Shown here: piece after piece, positions 5,195 through 6,115 of the stretch
Numbering within the stretch: position 1 is the stretch's first letter
Layout of the letters: the number at the start of each line of letters is the position of its first letter
Source of the DNA: Nitrososphaerales archaeon
Lineage (GTDB): Archaea > Thermoproteota > Nitrososphaeria > Nitrososphaerales > CADDZS01
Direction: 5' to 3'
Assembly: GCA_030043455.1 (NCBI GenBank)
Contig: JASHXQ010000114.1
Span: forward strand, 1 to 6,115
Length of the DNA stretch: 6,115 bases
Program-made: the position numbers and the translations under genes
Notes under the pieces: model-generated
Told to the model about the DNA's origin: nothing
Seen by the model: the letters and a program-made list of their open reading frames with translations, nothing else
Databases searched by the model: none

Positions 5195-5848
5195 CTAGCT
5201 GCAGGCCTGAGAGAGCGCGTAGTCTGTCTGGAGAACGAGACCATTCTGTCCGTTTAGCTTTGCTGTGAAGAAGCTGAAGTCCTGTCCATGGCCGCTGGAC
5301 CACATCACGGATGTAATGTGCTGTCCGAGAGTAGCCAGGCTAGCACCATTTGCCGGCACCCAATACCAGTTCCAGCTGAACGATTCAGTCGGGACCGTGA
5401 AGGTCATCTGTCCATTGCCGTTGACGGCAATAGTGAGGGTGGTACCCGGTTTGAGTCGCTGAAGTGAAATCCCGTTTAGTGCATTGCAGTTTGATGGCAT
5501 ACCTGAAGACACAGGTGTGGACGATCCGCCTGATAGAGAGGTTGTGGTGACAGTAGTCGTTGTCGCGGTTGTGGTTGTTGTGGTTTCTGTGCTCGTCGAA
5601 GAAGTTGGAGGCACTGTGGAAGTAGTAGTAGTCAGTGTACTTGAAGTCGAGCAGGTGACCATTGCATCCTCACCTTCGCCTCCGCCCGTGCAACCCCTTC
5701 CAAGGGAGATCGGTAACGAAGCATTGGCTGTCCTCGCGCCTATGGCCAGGGATGTGACCAAGAACACGAAAACAAAACCGACAAGAACAAGAGCAGTCTT
5801 TCCCGTTCTCATTTTGTTCCCACTTGAGATGGTGGATCCTGTTAACAT
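5195..5848 (-). CDS. Secreted protein with Thr-rich stalk and C-terminal domain
   Basis: This is a 217-aa exported protein of unknown function. Residues 13-43 form a signal peptide: positive MRTGK, a hydrophobic core ALVLVGFVFVFLVTSLAIG, and a likely cleavage site after ANA (41-43). A Gly-rich patch with C53 and C66 comes next. Residues 67-104 are almost all Thr and Ser, a mucin-like linker expected to be O-glycosylated and extended. The C-terminal domain (about 117-217) is probably beta-rich, carries aromatic clusters (FSWNWYWVP, 157-165) and is bracketed by C121 and C216, which could form a disulfide. There is no C-terminal membrane anchor, so it is released or held by other surface material. 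ATG 5848 fits a leaderless promoter; ATG 5812 would start right at the signal peptide (205 aa). A carbohydrate-binding or adhesion role is possible but unsupported. Confidence 0.78.
   Translation of the reverse strand: MLTGSTISSGNKMRTGKTALVLVGFVFVFLVTSLAIGARTANASLPISLGRGCTGGGEGEDAMVTCSTSSTLTTTTSTVPPTSSTSTETTTTTTATTTTVTTTSLSGGSSTPVSSGMPSNCNALNGISLQRLKPGTTLTIAVNGNGQMTFTVPTESFSWNWYWVPANGASLATLGQHITSVMWSSGHGQDFSFFTAKLNGQNGLVLQTDYALSQACS
5537..5650 (-). repeat. ACN-codon low-complexity tract (poly-Thr linker)
   Basis: This stretch encodes residues 67-104 of the secreted protein, nearly all Thr with some Ser. Codons vary among ACA, ACC, ACG and ACT rather than being a pure triplet repeat, which suggests selection for the peptide and not simple slippage. 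The opposite strand shows a long Val-rich frame that is only its mirror. Confidence 0.7.
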
Positions 5849-5871
5849 GATTTTGAGATATGGATTCTGAA

Positions 5872-5881
5872 TCTATATAAT
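5872..5881 (-). promoter_or_regulatory. TATA box of the secreted-protein gene
   Basis: Minus-strand TTATATAG is centred near 5877. The predicted transcription start is near 5850, about 2 nt before the ATG at 5848, so the mRNA is essentially leaderless. This is the best-placed promoter in the window and favours the longer start over ATG 5812. Confidence 0.55.
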
Positions 5882-5882
5882 A

Positions 5883-6006
5883 ATTCGAAACGATTGCTGA
5901 TCTTCGAAAACGCCTAACTATTTCGATACATCGAATTGACAACGCCTAAACAGCTTCGAGCGGCTTTTAGGACGCTCGGAATTCGAAGGATATCGATAAT
6001 CGATAG
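5883..6006. promoter_or_regulatory. TCGA-dense, inverted-repeat region upstream of the secreted-protein gene
   Basis: TCGA occurs at 5885, 5904, 5923, 5931, 5956, 5983, 5993 and 6000, eight times in about 120 bp. Within it are TTCGAT-AC-ATCGAA (5922-5935), TATCGAT-A-ATCGATA (5991-6005), the hairpin CGAGCG/CGCTCG (5957-5978) and a direct repeat AACGCCTAA (5909-5917 and 5941-5949). It lies directly upstream of the TATA box and could bind one or more regulators. No gene is visible in 5849-6021. Confidence 0.35.
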
Positions 6007-6021
6007 CCGGTCTTGATTACT

Positions 6022-6115
6022 TCAAGCGCCACCTCTGGCCTGGTGGTTAATTTCCCCGCTTGACACCAATCGAGACTTCCCTTTTTCAAATTTCAGATAG
6101 GTAAGAAAAGGGAAC
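6022..6115 (-). CDS. Possible 3' end of a gene entering from the right edge
   Basis: One minus-strand frame is open from the edge for 30 codons to TGA at 6024-6022 and reads FPFLTYLKFEKGKSRLVSSG and on to NHQARGGA. Its charged, mixed composition is protein-like, but 30 open codons can arise by chance and no family is recognised. A CCACC/GGTGG inverted repeat (6029-6046) lies in its last codons. If real, it runs the same way as the secreted-protein gene. Otherwise this stretch is plain intergenic DNA. Confidence 0.22.
   Translation of the reverse strand, partial: FPFLTYLKFEKGKSRLVSSGEINHQARGGA

Noticed and set aside
5484..5870. Plus-strand 128-aa frame rich in Val (VVVVAVVVVVV)
   Set aside because: It is the exact antisense of the Thr-rich tract of the secreted protein; ACN codons read backwards give GTN/NGT runs. 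It has no promoter and the real gene on the other strand has a signal peptide.
6029..6046. CCACC/GGTGG inverted repeat as a terminator or tRNA arm
   Set aside because: The stem is only 5 bp, no T-run follows directly on either strand, and no other tRNA arms can be built around it.

Overview
The window looks like chromosomal DNA of an archaeon, most likely Thermoproteota of the Nitrososphaeria (thaumarchaeal) type. The evidence is a GTP cyclohydrolase of the MptA/FolE2 family overlapping a QueD-type gene, TATA-like boxes about 26 bp ahead of start codons including two apparently leaderless genes, oligo-T terminators, a small B-box-like zinc-finger protein, and a secreted protein with a long Thr/Ser linker. 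The lineage is inferred from gene content and promoter style; there is no rRNA or other decisive marker.

Left part, minus strand: the first codons of a membrane protein run off the left edge. Next comes a pterin/7-deazaguanine pair, mptA followed by queD with an ATGA overlap. Together they would take GTP to 7,8-dihydroneopterin (tri- or cyclic) phosphate and then to 6-carboxytetrahydropterin, the entry to preQ0 and archaeosine; MptA can also feed folate or methanopterin synthesis. Upstream of mptA on the same strand, with its own spacer, is a small soluble protein of unknown function.

Middle, plus strand: diverging from that protein is a cysteinyl-tRNA synthetase gene. It has the class I catalytic core, but it is short (it lacks the usual C-terminal anticodon-binding domain) and has Asp where one zinc-binding Cys normally sits. 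A GNAT acetyltransferase gene starts inside the cysS stop codon (TTGA), so the two are probably translationally coupled. The pair ends 10 bp from a convergent mscS gene, with an oligo-T tract at the junction.

Right part, minus strand: after the mscS-type mechanosensitive channel, read right to left, lie a tiny 45-residue zinc-finger gene at 4931-5068 that is easily missed, a hairpin plus T-tract terminator, and a gene for a secreted protein with a Thr-rich stalk and a C-terminal domain bounded by two cysteines. The secreted-protein gene has a well-placed TATA box and an upstream region dense in TCGA and short inverted repeats. The last 94 bases may hold the 3' end of another minus-strand gene, but this is weak.

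No mobile element, CRISPR array, tRNA or rRNA is visible. The most notable points are the hidden zinc-finger gene with its awkward start, the reduced zinc-variant CysRS, and the regulatory structure around the secreted-protein gene.
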